In this document: positions 43,591 to 53,128 of the stretch, in pieces
Layout of the letters: each line of letters starts with the position of its first letter
Numbering within the stretch: the first letter of the stretch is position 1
Assembly: GCA_030431455.1 (NCBI GenBank)
Contig: JAUIJE010000001.1
Location: forward strand, 682,001-746,000
DNA from: a bacterium
GTDB lineage: Bacteria; Myxococcota; UBA727; JAUIJE01
Direction of reading: 5' to 3'
DNA length: 64,000 nt
Position numbers and translations under genes: made by a program
Notes under the pieces: model-generated
Database searches by the model: none
The model's input: only the letters and a program-made list of their open reading frames with translations
What the model was told of the DNA's origin: nothing

Positions 43591-44604
43591 TCAGTCGAGG
43601 GGGTTGCGCACCACGGAATGAAAATGTGGCAAGCCATCGCCCCCCGCGACCGCGGGTTCGAACGAAAACTCGATCCAAACCGCTGGCCCGTGCACACGAT
43701 AGTACGCGTCCGCGCTGTCGTCGGCGAGATCGCCCGACCAGGCAAAGTATGTGTCCTCGAACCCCTCCGACAGCGCCGCGGCGCGCGCGGCGCGGGCCTC
43801 ATCGGGCAGGCGGTCCAAGAACACATCGAGCACCCGGCGCAACAGCGTGCGGCCGTCGTCGTCGAGCTGAGACGCGGCCAGACCGTCGGGGGGACTGGGG
43901 TAGGGGGTCGCGTCCTGGCCCGCCCCGCGCAAGATCCCGTCGGCGGGGCGGTCCACGCGGGCCTCCGCGACGTCACCGGCCGCGAGGTGGTTGGCGAGGT
44001 CGAGCCCGGCGGCGCGGTGGCGCTCGAGGGGCGCGCGGGGTTCGCCGTCGACGGCGAACGTGGTGGGCTCGACCCCCCAGAACGACGGCGTGTGCGCGGC
44101 CTCGTCACCGCGGAAGGTCGCGTTGAGCGCGAGGTGGTGCCCGCTGAGTTGGACGGCCCAGATCCCGTCTCGCGACGGCGTGCCGAACACCGCGAGATGG
44201 TACGCGCCGGACGAGAAGCCGAACACGTTGGGGGCCGCGCCGGCCGCGAGCACGTCGTCGGCGTGCATGATGTCGTCCGCCGTCTGGCGCCCATCGGCCG
44301 AGGCGAGCGCGGCCCACAGGCCCGATGCCGCCGCGCACGCGGCCTCGTCGAGTTCGCCCACCGCGACCCCGGCGCGCCGCGGGACCAGGCGGGCCGGGAG
44401 GTTGGACCAGCTCGTGCGCGCGGGATCGTCGAAGTCGTAGACCGCCCGGGCCCGCTGGCCCTCGTCGAGGCGGTCGAGCCAAGCCTGGGCGGCGAGGTGC
44501 GGGGTGGGCGCCTCCTCCGCGGGGGGGACCAAGCAGCGCGGGGCCGGGGCGGGCCCGCAAGCGGCGGCGCCGAGCGCGAGGGTGACAACGAGGGGGCGGA
44601 ACAT
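43591..44604 (-). CDS. DUF3500-family exported protein
   Basis: 337 residues from ATG 44604, with CAGGAG six bases upstream. An N-terminal signal peptide ends in A-A-A-C-G-P, a weak lipobox. The body matches DUF3500: [13 protein letters not shown], then [10 protein letters not shown], and a C-terminal R-I/V-H-G-P-x-x-W-I-E segment near the end. The family is secreted, of unknown activity, and common in Myxococcota and related soil bacteria. It is divergent from a TetR regulator across a 74-base gap carrying an inverted repeat, so the regulator probably controls it. Confidence 0.85.
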   Translation of the reverse strand: MFRPLVVTLALGAAACGPAPAPRCLVPPAEEAPTPHLAAQAWLDRLDEGQRARAVYDFDDPARTSWSNLPARLVPRRAGVAVGELDEAACAAASGLWAALASADGRQTADDIMHADDVLAAGAAPNVFGFSSGAYHLAVFGTPSRDGIWAVQLSGHHLALNATFRGDEAAHTPSFWGVEPTTFAVDGEPRAPLERHRAAGLDLANHLAAGDVAEARVDRPADGILRGAGQDATPYPSPPDGLAASQLDDDGRTLLRRVLDVFLDRLPDEARAARAAALSEGFEDTYFAWSGDLADDSADAYYRVHGPAVWIEFSFEPAVAGGDGLPHFHSVVRNPLD

Positions 44605-44640
44605 GGGGCACTCCTGGGCCGAGGGGGACACGCCCGGGTA

Positions 44641-44677
44641 GAATACGAATGAACCTTCGCATTTTGGATTCGTGTTC
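44641..44677. promoter_or_regulatory. Probable TetR operator
   Basis: GAATACGAAT (44641-44650) and ATTCGTGTTC (44668-44677) form an inverted repeat, 9 of 10 bases complementary, centre spacing 17. It lies between the divergent DUF3500 and TetR starts and ends one base before the TetR ATG at 44679. This is the classical layout of an autoregulating TetR-type operator. Confidence 0.5.
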
Positions 44678-44678
44678 C

Positions 44679-45302
44679 ATGGCCCGTTCTCCAAAGCCCT
44701 TCGCCCCGCGCAAACAGCCGCAGCAGGAGAGATCCCGGCAGATGCAGGCGGACATTCTCAGCGCCACCCTTCGCGTTTTGGGCCGGGAGGGACCGATGGG
44801 CCTGACCACCACCAAGGTCGCCGAGGCCGCGGGCATCAGCGTCGGCTCGCTTTACCAGTACTATCCCCACAAAGAGGCGCTGCTGTTCGCGCTGCACCAA
44901 CGCGACGTAGCCGAGGGGTGGCAGCGGGTCGCGCTGTTGCTCGAGGACAACGGTCTGTCCCCCGCGGAGAAGGTCACGCTGTTTGCGGTGTGGTTTTTTC
45001 GCAGCGAGGCCGAGCAGGTCCGGACCTTCGGGCCGCACCTCAGTCACATTGACGTGTGGATCGACGCGGACCCGCGCGCCCACGAGGACCCCGCGGTGTT
45101 GCGGAAGGCAGCGGCGTTTTTTCGCGAGGCGTCGACCCACGAGGACATGAGTCTGGCGCGCGCGGAGGAGCTGACCCGGCTCGCGCGGACCACGCTCGTC
45201 ACCGTGGGCAAGGCGGTGGCGCGGGGCCTGCCGCCGGACGAGGAGCTGGACCGGGCGGCGCGGGATGTTGCGGACATGGTGAGTCGGTTGCTTGGCATCT
45301 GA
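44679..45302 (+). CDS. TetR-family transcriptional regulator
   Basis: 207 residues from ATG 44679; an upstream ATG at 44649 would place the operator inside the coding region. The N-terminal HTH is typical: R-x-x-I-L-x-A-T-L-R-V-L, then [28 protein letters not shown] (about residues 43-70). The ligand domain is unspecific. By context it controls the divergent DUF3500 gene and itself. The ligand is unknown. The gene ends directly at repeat array C. Confidence 0.9.
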   Translation: MARSPKPFAPRKQPQQERSRQMQADILSATLRVLGREGPMGLTTTKVAEAAGISVGSLYQYYPHKEALLFALHQRDVAEGWQRVALLLEDNGLSPAEKVTLFAVWFFRSEAEQVRTFGPHLSHIDVWIDADPRAHEDPAVLRKAAAFFREASTHEDMSLARAEELTRLARTTLVTVGKAVARGLPPDEELDRAARDVADMVSRLLGI

Positions 45303-45436
45303 GCCGGCTCCGTTTCCGGTTCTGGTTCTGTTTCCGGTTCCGGTTCCGGTTCCGGTTCTGGTTCCGGCTCCGGTTCCGGTTCTGTTTCCGGTTCCGGTTC
45401 CGGTTCCGGTTCCGGTTCCGGTTCCGGTTCCGGTGA
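45303..45436. repeat. GGTTCC array C
   Basis: About 20 near-perfect tandem TTCCGG hexamers, with scattered TTCTGG and CTCCGG variants, start right at the TetR stop. Simpler than arrays A and B and without the CCGAATCTGA units, but built on the same hexamer. Confidence 0.85.
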
Positions 45437-45458
45437 CCGTGGCGCCGTGCTCAGCGTC

Positions 45459-45502
45459 GTCAAGGGTGCCCTCGCTGCGCTCGGCGCTGACGCGCCCTTG
45501 AC
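45459..45502. repeat. Long inverted repeat upstream of the four-helix gene
   Basis: GTCAAGGGTGC and GCGCCCTTGAC (one G-T) enclose 22 bases. It may end transcription coming from the TetR gene or form part of a structured unit around the next gene. Confidence 0.5.
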
Positions 45503-45526
45503 CACGCCTGCGCGCGGCGCGTGGTG

Positions 45527-45550
45527 AGTTCCTTTCACCGGAAAGGAGCT
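45527..45550 (+). promoter_or_regulatory. Ribosome-site-sequestering hairpin
   Basis: AGTTCCTTTC pairs with GAAAGGAGCT around an ACCG loop; nine of ten positions are Watson-Crick and one is G-T. The Shine-Dalgarno AAAGGAG at 45542-45548 lies in the stem, so folding would block translation of the following gene. Confidence 0.5.
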
Positions 45551-45555
45551 TCCCG

Positions 45556-45879
45556 ATGTTGCGCATCTATCCACTCACGCTCGCCTTGTGTCGTACCTGC
45601 CAGCCGCTGTGCAGGCGCATTGCGCGCCACGATCCCGACTTGGGGCGTCAACTGCGGCGCGCCTTGACGAGTGTTCCGCTCAATGTCGCCGAGGGCATGT
45701 ATTCGCGTGGCCGAAACCGTCAAGCGCGGTACCACACCGCGCTGGGTTCGGCCCGCGAGGCGCTCGCGTGCCTCGAGGTCGCGGTGGCCATCGGCTTCCT
45801 CGACGGGCTGGATGCAGCCCTCGTCGACCAGTTCGACCACATCATCGCGACGCTGTATCGCCTCGCGACCCGCGGTTGA
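45556..45879 (+). CDS. Four-helix-bundle protein (23S rRNA intervening-sequence type)
   Basis: 107 residues from ATG 45556 with AAAGGAG eight bases upstream. It matches the four-helix-bundle family: [12 protein letters not shown] near residue 37, then a [11 protein letters not shown] helix. Members are encoded inside 23S rRNA intervening sequences, near diversity-generating retroelements (as Avd), or stand alone. Avd-type proteins bind nucleic acid as pentamers. No reverse transcriptase or variable repeat is nearby, so this is a stand-alone copy. It is enclosed by strong hairpins on both sides, as if it were a compact mobile unit. Confidence 0.88.
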   Translation: MLRIYPLTLALCRTCQPLCRRIARHDPDLGRQLRRALTSVPLNVAEGMYSRGRNRQARYHTALGSAREALACLEVAVAIGFLDGLDAALVDQFDHIIATLYRLATRG

Positions 45880-45897
45880 GTGGCACAAACAATCGTG

Positions 45898-45980
45898 GCG
45901 AGCCCGAAGTGGTCGGGGCTCGCAACGTCGTGCGACTCGTTCGACCACGAGGCGAGGGGCGAAGCCCTTCGAGGCCTCGT
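45898..45980. terminator. Hairpin cluster between convergent genes
   Basis: An 8-bp stem (45898-45923, loop of ten) is followed by a long imperfect stem at 45947-45980. The latter pairs ACGAGGC with GCCTCGT and GAGGGGC with GCCCTTC (one G-T), capped by GAA. It lies exactly between the four-helix gene and the converging porin-like gene, so it probably stops transcription from both sides. Confidence 0.55.
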
Positions 45981-47314
45981 CAGAAGGTGACCGCGACGTG
46001 GGCGATGAGGCGGAAGCGGAAGCTCTCCTCGACCTTGAAGCGGCGTCCCACGGTGTCGACCACGGGGTTGTAATAAGGATTGCGCTCGCCGTCCTGCAAA
46101 TCGAGGCTGACCACCTCGTCGCGGGGCACGTCTTGGAACAGGGCGATGGTGCGCGGGAGCAGGCCGGGCGCGGGGCAGCCCCCGTCGCAGCCGATGGGCT
46201 CGGTGGTGAGGAAGTGGGGGGTGTCGTAGAGCACCGAGCCGGTCACGTCGAAGTAGATGAACTTCCAGGCCCGGAAATAGACCTTGGCCGCGGCCCCGAG
46301 GCGCACGAACTCGTCGGTGAAGGTGAGCTCGGCGAGGGCATCGGACAGCTCGGAGTAGTCGCGGCCGGGGGAGAAGTAGCGGCCGGTCACGCCGACGTCG
46401 ATGGCCAGCTTCTGGTCAAACTCCTCGTACTCGTAGGGCACGATTTCGGTGCCAAGCCAAAAGCCCGCGTCGTGGCGAGGTTCGAGCCCGAGCTGGGCGT
46501 CGGAGGCGCCGATGGGGAAGTTGTAGTCGAGCACAAAGTAGGGGTCGATGATGAAGAACTTCTTCGAGATCGCGGCCAAGCCATGGAGCCGGTGGGTGCC
46601 ATCGGCGACGAAGGTGGAGATGCCGTCTGCAGGGTCATTGGCATCGAGGGCCACCGGCAACGGCAAAAAACCCACGTTGGCGAGCTTGTAGTCGGCCTGG
46701 AGGGTGATGGTGGGCTTGGTGTCGTCGCGCTCTTGGTTGACGGGCGAAAAGCGCAGGCCGAACCGGGGAAACTCAATGCCACTGCGTGTCTTTTCGTAGC
46801 GGCCCTCTTGGGTGAGGTCGAAGCGCCAATCGTTGTGTTGCTGGTTGCGCTCGGTGCCGGGGATGCCGTACTCGGTGGCGCGCTCGGGCCAGCTGTCGAT
46901 GGTGGGCTCGTTGGTCATGTCCCGGGCGATGGTGGAGTTCTGTGCGGTGGTGCCTTGGGTGAAGCCGTAGAACTGCTGGTCCCAGAGGCGGATCGGCCAC
47001 TGCACGAAGAGCGACAGATCGTGAAACAGCCCGACCTCGATGCGCGGCATCAAACGCGCGGTGTGCCGGGTGTAGTCGAGCTCGCGGGTGAGGATGGAGC
47101 GGGGGGGCCCGCCGGCCTCGGGGACCTGGGTGTTTTCCCGGGAGAGCAGGGCGCGCTGGAAGGTGTACTCGAGGGTGAGCTCGAGATTGAGATCGAAGGG
47201 GTCGTCGCCGTCGATGGCATCGGCCACGTCCGTGACCGCGGCCGCGCGCGCGGGCGGGGCGGCGAGCACCGCCAGGGTGAGGAAAGCTCCCCCGATCGCG
47301 AAAAAGCGCAGCAT
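45980..47314 (-). CDS. Putative outer-membrane beta-barrel protein
   Basis: 444 residues from ATG 47314 (GTG 47317 is an alternative). A signal peptide ends around A-R-A (residue 25). The mature protein alternates hydrophobic and polar residues in strand-length blocks (for example L-E-L-T-L-E-Y-T-F, A-R-L-M-P-R-I-E-V-G-L, A-K-V-Y-F-R-A-W) and ends in V-A-V-T-F, the C-terminal aromatic signal for barrel insertion. One Cys pair lies near residue 375. It resembles transporter or porin-like barrels of Myxococcota. Its substrate is unknown. Confidence 0.7.
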   Translation of the reverse strand: MLRFFAIGGAFLTLAVLAAPPARAAAVTDVADAIDGDDPFDLNLELTLEYTFQRALLSRENTQVPEAGGPPRSILTRELDYTRHTARLMPRIEVGLFHDLSLFVQWPIRLWDQQFYGFTQGTTAQNSTIARDMTNEPTIDSWPERATEYGIPGTERNQQHNDWRFDLTQEGRYEKTRSGIEFPRFGLRFSPVNQERDDTKPTITLQADYKLANVGFLPLPVALDANDPADGISTFVADGTHRLHGLAAISKKFFIIDPYFVLDYNFPIGASDAQLGLEPRHDAGFWLGTEIVPYEYEEFDQKLAIDVGVTGRYFSPGRDYSELSDALAELTFTDEFVRLGAAAKVYFRAWKFIYFDVTGSVLYDTPHFLTTEPIGCDGGCPAPGLLPRTIALFQDVPRDEVVSLDLQDGERNPYYNPVVDTVGRRFKVEESFRFRLIAHVAVTF

Positions 47315-47428
47315 CACGGGGAAGTTATGGGGGGCGACAGGCCAGGGTCAAGTTGTTGCCAGCGCCCCGGGGCGCGCGCGGGCGCCGTCCGGCCTGTCCG
47401 CCCGCGACCAGACTCGACCGCCCTGGTG

Positions 47429-47434
47429 TAGAAT
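47429..47434 (+). promoter_or_regulatory. -10-like box of the selenoprotein gene
   Basis: TAGAAT (one change from TATAAT) ends six bases before the GTG start at 47441. No ribosome site is present. This would give a leaderless message. Confidence 0.35.
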
Positions 47435-47440
47435 CGTCCT

Positions 47441-48091
47441 GTGTTCACCCGTGCACCCGGCCAGGGCCGTGCTCGTCGGGCGGGGGCGTTTGCCGCCCTG
47501 GCCGCGGCGCTGTGTGGCGCGGGCTGCGACCCCGCCGGCGGACTCGACGCGGGGCTGGGGGGCACCGACGCCGGGCGCGCCGTCGACGCGGGGCCGCGCG
47601 GGACGTGCCCGCCCGCGCCCCCGTTCGGCACCGACACCGGTGATTACGGACCCAACGTCAGTCTCGATGACTGCGACGGGGTGGCCCACAGCCTGTTCGG
47701 GCTGTGCGAAGAAAAAGCCTCGTGGCTGTTCGCCTTCGCCAGTCATTGAAACAGCTGCCACCGGGTCGCCCGTGAGGTGATCGAACCGCTGTACCAGGCC
47801 GAGCGCGAAAACGGCCTGCAGGTCTATTTCGTCATCTTTCACGACGCCGCGGGTGACTTGCCCTCGGCCGGACACTGCGCGCTCAAACGAGAAGAGCTGG
47901 GCCTGTCCATGCCCGTGCTCTTCGACGGCGCGGGCGTGTTCCAGACCCTCTACGGCGTGGACGAGAGCGACACCAGCTTCGTGTTCGCCCGGGGGGGCGA
48001 GATCGTCGCGCGCAGCCACGCGGACAACGACGGGGTTGTGCAGCTGTTGCATGAGCTGCTCGACGCGCCGGACCCCGACGCGGGGCCGTGA
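47441..48091 (+). CDS. Thioredoxin-fold lipoprotein, probable selenoprotein (TGA = Sec103)
   Basis: 216 residues if the in-frame TGA at 47747-47749 is read as selenocysteine. The N-terminal part has a signal sequence ending near G-A-G-C and an Asp-Ala-Gly linker. It runs into the first strand of a thioredoxin fold (W-L-F-A-F-A-S-H). The frame then continues after TGA as N-S-C-H-R-V-A, giving Sec-x-x-Cys in place of the family's C-x-x-C. The following 110 residues complete the fold (V-Y-F-V-I-F-H, M-P-V-L-F-D, T-S-F-V-F-A-R-G-G-E-I-V). The downstream part has no start codon at its beginning. Sec would make it a redox lipoprotein, perhaps a TlpA- or peroxidase-like reductase. A hairpin follows the TGA. 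Confidence 0.8.
47750..47779 (+). promoter_or_regulatory. Candidate bacterial SECIS hairpin
   Basis: Sixteen bases after the TGA, CGGG and CCCG pair around a TCG loop. A second CAC/GTG stem lies below, with a 4-base bulge. A GGTC sits at the top, as in the E. coli fdhF element. The distance fits the known range for SelB-binding hairpins. The fold is short, so this is support rather than proof. Confidence 0.4.
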
Positions 48092-48109
48092 CCACCACGA
48101 TGGGGCCTG

Positions 48110-48480
48110 ATGTCAACCGCACAAACGCTGCAGTCTGATTTTCGCGTCGAACACGATTGGCTCGTGGTGGTGACCACCGCGCAGCCGTCCGGGCCAGGAA
48201 CCGGGGCGGTGTTGGCCGAGGCCGATCGGTTGCTGCAGCAACATGGGGTGCGGGGGGTGCTGTTCGATACCCGCGGGGTGTTGCCCCCCACCGAGGACGC
48301 GCGGAGGTTGTGGTGGGCCTGGGCCGAAGCGGGTGTGCACCACGATGCGGTGGCATTGTTGGTCGAGTCCGAACTCACCCGCATCTCGGGCAACATGACC
48401 GCCATGTCCCGGGGGGCCAAGGTCCGGTCCTTCCACGTGTGGGCCGACGCCGAAGCTTGGCTGCGCGCGGTGGCGGCCGC

Positions 48481-48493
<13 letters not shown>
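48110..48493 (+). CDS. Small STAS/SpoIIAA-like protein
   Basis: 127 residues. It alternates strands and helices in the order expected for an SpoIIAA-like fold: W-L-V-V-V-T-T near the N-terminus, V-R-G-V-L-F-D-T-R-G-V, V-A-L-L-V-E-S-E, V-R-S-F-H-V-W-A-D-A-E-A-W-L. There is no conserved phosphorylatable Ser where anti-anti-sigma factors have one. Family SpoIIAA-like proteins of this type are uncharacterised. Its last 13 bases overlap the end of the convergent sigma-54 regulator gene. Assignment rests on overall pattern only. Confidence 0.55.
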
Positions 48494-49902
<1,409 letters not shown>

Positions 49903-49935
49903 TTATCCAAAAAGGGGCGCGGGCCAAACCACCGG

Positions 49936-52116
49936 TCAGGCCCCGGGCGCCGGGCTCTTCTCCGCTTGGTTCGCATCCTCCGTCGAGGGTGCGGAAGTCG
50001 TGCTATCATCCTGATTTGGCTTGGGTTTTTTCTTGGGCAAGGCAGGCAGACGAAGCACGAAGGTCGCCCCCTCACCGAGCGCGCCGTAGGCATCGATCGA
50101 CCCGCCGTGGTTTTTCACAATGCGTTGGCACAGGGCGAGACCCAGGCCGGTGCCGTGGTGCTTGGTGGTGAAAAACGGAATGAACAGCCCGCGCTTGGCC
50201 TGTTCCGACAGGCCGGGCCCCGAGTCTTTGACCCGCATGACCACCTGGCGGTTGTGGGCCCCGTAGCCGCGGCGTTCGAGCGAGGTCGAAATGTGAATGG
50301 ACCCCTTCTCTTCCATCGCTTCTTTCGCGTTGAGAATGAGGTTGATCAACACCTGCTGCAACTGCTCGGCGTCCCCGCTGACATCGGGCAAGTCTTCGGT
50401 GAGGTCGGTCTCGACCTGCACCGTGTCGGGCAGGTCGTGGGTCATGAGCTGCACCGTGCGCATCACCGCGTCGTTGACGCTCAGGGGCGAAAACGTGCCG
50501 CGGTGGGGCCGGGCATAATCCAAAAACTGTGACACCACCGCGTTGAGCCGGTCGACCTCGTCGACGATGACCTGCAACAGCTCACCGTCCTCGCCCTCGA
50601 GCTGCGCGGGGTCGAGCAGCTGGGCCGCGCCTTTGATCGCGGCCAACGGGTTGCGAATCTCGTGGGCCAGGCCCGCGCTCATCTCCCCGAGGGTGGCGAG
50701 CCGGTCCTTTTCCTTGAGCGTGTCGAACAGCCGGCTGTTTTCGATGTTGATCGCGAGCTGGTCGGCCACCCGGGACAAGGCCGCGATCTCTTCTTTGGCG
50801 TAGGCCTCGGCGAGGCGGTCGTCGCGCAGGCAGAAAAGCCCCACCGTCTGCTCCTCGGCGCGGATGGGCAAGGCGAGGTCGGCCTCGAGCAGACTCAAGG
50901 CCGCGAGCACCCGGGCGCGCACCGGCGCCTCGTCGTCGCCCGGGTGCGCGGCGAGCTCGTCGATGTCCTTTTCAAGTTCTGCTTCCAGGTTGTCCCGTAG
51001 GATTGGGTTTTTGTTTTCCAAAAGCTGGGTGAACAGCGCGGGGTGTTCCTTCGCGGACAGGTCGAGCTGCCCCTCGGTGCCGCGGAAACCCTGGCGGACC
51101 AAACGCAGGCCGGCCTGGTCGAACAGGTAGATGCTGACCGCGGTGGCCCCCTTTTGCTCGTACACCTCGTCGAGCACCGCGGCCACCGCGGCCTCGGGCT
51201 CGATCAAGGTCGCGATCCGGCGGGCGCAGCGGATCATGGCGCGGGAAAAGGCGAGCCGTTCGCGCAGGAGCACCCGGGTGGCGATGCCCTCGAGGTAGGC
51301 CTTGAGCGGCTCGAACAGGATGAGAATGATGATCGACGCGATCAGGGTGTTGAACAAAAACAGCCCCGCGCTCTCCCCGACCCAGACCACCAGCAGCCCG
51401 TAGACGGTGGCGAGAATGAGACTGAGCACCGCGAACACCAAGGCGCGCCCGAGCAGCTCTTGGAGGTCCAAAAGCCGTGAGGCCATCAGGGCTTGGGAGA
51501 TGAAGTAGAGGTACACCGCGATCAGCAACCCGCCCAGCGGGGGGATCCAAAGTCCCTGCAACGCGAGCAGGTCGAGGGAAAAGCCGAACACCGCGATGAG
51601 GCCACCGGCGGCGAGGTACTGCAGCCGCACCCGGTCGCTGACGCTTTTGACCTCGCGGGTCTTGCGCAACACCTGCACCGCCCGCAGCCCGAGGATGGTG
51701 ATGATGATCGCCGCGGACACCGCCTGGGCCCCGATGCGGAACACCTGGTCGAACACGTCGAACAGCACCAGGCCGGACAGGACGATGAGCACGGTGGTGG
51801 CGAGCACGAGCAAGTCGCTGCGGGTGCGCGCGGTGATGCCGGCATCGCCGAGGATGGCGTCGAAGAAGATCGTCGAGCTGATCAACACCCCGGTGCCGGT
51901 GAGGATGCGCACCCCGGCCATCAGCGCGGACGCCTCCTGCATGCCGATCACCGAGGTGATGATCGCGGTGAGGTAGTAGAGGGCCACGGAGATGGCGAAG
52001 GCCGCGAACCGGCGGTGCAGCAGGCGCCGCGATCGGAGAAGCAACGCCACGGTGGTGGCCACGGCCACGATCACCGCGACGAGGGCGAGCTGGGTGGTGG
52101 CGCTCCATCCGACCAT
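49936..52116 (-). CDS. Membrane histidine kinase with GAF-like domain
   Basis: 726 residues from ATG 52116. The N-terminal 300 residues have about eight hydrophobic helices, matching the 7TM-type histidine-kinase sensor region. A GAF-like domain follows (about residues 320-460). The dimerisation motif is G-L-A-H-E-I-R-N-P-L with His485. The ATPase has N-box L-I-N-L-I-L-N-A-K-E-A-M, G1 D-S-G-P-G-L, F-F-T-T-K, and G-T-G-L-G-L. The tail is Lys/Pro/Ser/Asp-rich. It should phosphorylate the NtrC-type regulator downstream. The signal is unknown; the 7TM module hints at a membrane or lipid-soluble cue. Confidence 0.93.
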   Translation of the reverse strand: MVGWSATTQLALVAVIVAVATTVALLLRSRRLLHRRFAAFAISVALYYLTAIITSVIGMQEASALMAGVRILTGTGVLISSTIFFDAILGDAGITARTRSDLLVLATTVLIVLSGLVLFDVFDQVFRIGAQAVSAAIIITILGLRAVQVLRKTREVKSVSDRVRLQYLAAGGLIAVFGFSLDLLALQGLWIPPLGGLLIAVYLYFISQALMASRLLDLQELLGRALVFAVLSLILATVYGLLVVWVGESAGLFLFNTLIASIIILILFEPLKAYLEGIATRVLLRERLAFSRAMIRCARRIATLIEPEAAVAAVLDEVYEQKGATAVSIYLFDQAGLRLVRQGFRGTEGQLDLSAKEHPALFTQLLENKNPILRDNLEAELEKDIDELAAHPGDDEAPVRARVLAALSLLEADLALPIRAEEQTVGLFCLRDDRLAEAYAKEEIAALSRVADQLAINIENSRLFDTLKEKDRLATLGEMSAGLAHEIRNPLAAIKGAAQLLDPAQLEGEDGELLQVIVDEVDRLNAVVSQFLDYARPHRGTFSPLSVNDAVMRTVQLMTHDLPDTVQVETDLTEDLPDVSGDAEQLQQVLINLILNAKEAMEEKGSIHISTSLERRGYGAHNRQVVMRVKDSGPGLSEQAKRGLFIPFFTTKHHGTGLGLALCQRIVKNHGGSIDAYGALGEGATFVLRLPALPKKKPKPNQDDSTTSAPSTEDANQAEKSPAPGA

Positions 52117-52141
52117 CTCGCAGAGGTGCCGCGGTGTCCCG

Positions 52142-52160
52142 GGCGGGTCAATGACCCGCC
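52142..52160. other. Hairpin in the kinase/unknown-gene divergent gap
   Basis: GGCGGGTC and GACCCGCC pair perfectly around AAT, 26 bases upstream of the kinase start. The rest of the 261-base gap (52117-52377) is GC-rich with no ORF or promoter I can support. The stem is near identical to the one at 62844-62858. Confidence 0.4.
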
Positions 52161-52377
52161 GGACGCGGGCCTCGTCCGCGGGGCGCACGTGTCGCGGCGT
52201 GTACATCTGGCCCCCGCGGCGGCACGATGCGGGCGGCGGCCGCGATCGGGCGGCGCGACCACACGTCCACCCCGACCGAGCAGACCATACCCCGACCCCA
52301 CCGCCGCCCTGCATGAACATTCCCGGCGCGCCCTGCTCGACGGTGACGATCGGGTGGCGCCCCGGTCGGGGTGCGCG

Positions 52378-53124
52378 GTGAGCGCGCGGACGATGCAGGA
52401 CCATTTGGCCGCGCCGTTTTTCGCCGCCGGCCGGGAGTCGCGCCAGTACGATTTTGGGTCGAGCGATCGCAACTTGTTCGTGCAGCGCCACGAACCCGGG
52501 GCGCGCATCAGCCTGAGCATCCCGGCCACCGGCCGCGAAGGGGACATCCCCAGCGATCCCGCCTACGACCGGTGGCTTTCCGCGTTTGAGCGGCCCGACG
52601 AGCTGCTCGCGGTCTGGGGCGCGCTGTGGGCCTGCCCCGACGAGGTCGCCTTCGCGCGCACGGTCGAGCGTCTGCGCCCGCACGGGCTGCGGCTGCGTTC
52701 GCGCCATTTTTCGGTCGAACGCGACGACGCCGGGCGGCGGGCGCTGCTCGAGCTTTTCCTCGCGGGACACGGGGCGGGGGACAGCGTCTGGTTCCGCGCC
52801 GCGGACGGGTTCTTGGTGACGTTCCGCGGCGGGGCGACGGCCGGGCTTGACGTGTTCGGCGCAGAACCGCTGCCGGTCGTCGAGCGGGTGGCCGCGGGCC
52901 GGAGCTGGGGCCGCTCGGCGCGGTTCGAGGGGTGGGTCGACGAGGGCCGGGGCCGGGCCCGGGTCGCGCACGAGCCGAGCACCGGGGGCCGCCGCCTCGA
53001 GGTCGGACTCGACGATGTCTACGCGGTGCTGGTCGAGGTCGATGACCTCGTGGACGGGGCCTGGGCCGGCGCGTCGGGGGCGCTGTCCCACCCGGTGCAG
53101 GACCGGGGCCGCCGCGCCGGGTAG
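52378..53124 (+). CDS. Protein of unknown function
   Basis: 248 residues from GTG 52378; ATG 52393 would shorten it by five. No signal peptide, no membrane segment, no Cys motif. The N-terminal part is mixed, followed by Arg/Ala/Gly-rich helices (about 100-150) and a beta-rich C-terminal half. The gene is divergent from the histidine kinase and convergent with the L-domain lipoprotein gene with only a 4-base gap. No known family is recognisable. Codon bias looks like that of its neighbours, so it is likely real. Confidence 0.6.
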   Translation: MSARTMQDHLAAPFFAAGRESRQYDFGSSDRNLFVQRHEPGARISLSIPATGREGDIPSDPAYDRWLSAFERPDELLAVWGALWACPDEVAFARTVERLRPHGLRLRSRHFSVERDDAGRRALLELFLAGHGAGDSVWFRAADGFLVTFRGGATAGLDVFGAEPLPVVERVAAGRSWGRSARFEGWVDEGRGRARVAHEPSTGGRRLEVGLDDVYAVLVEVDDLVDGAWAGASGALSHPVQDRGRRAG

Positions 53125-53128
53125 GCGC

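Noticed and set aside
41929-45440. Insertion sequence or integron
   Set aside because: No transposase or integrase gene and no terminal inverted repeats were found; only direct repeats are seen.
42078-45566. 1162-codon open frame on the minus strand across all three repeat arrays
   Set aside because: The frame is open because the arrays and GC-rich codons lack stops. It reads as Pro-Glu and Thr-Gly runs in the arrays and as nonsense across the propeller and DUF3500 genes, which have clear protein features in other frames.
45556-45879. Diversity-generating retroelement
   Set aside because: Only the Avd-like four-helix gene is present; no reverse transcriptase, template repeat or variable repeat can be seen nearby.
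47741-47760. Pseudogene with a nonsense mutation or a sequencing error at the TGA
   Set aside because: Considered seriously. The frame is intact on both sides, the codon replaces exactly the first redox Cys, and a hairpin follows. A selenocysteine reading explains all three; a random stop does not. It remains the main alternative.
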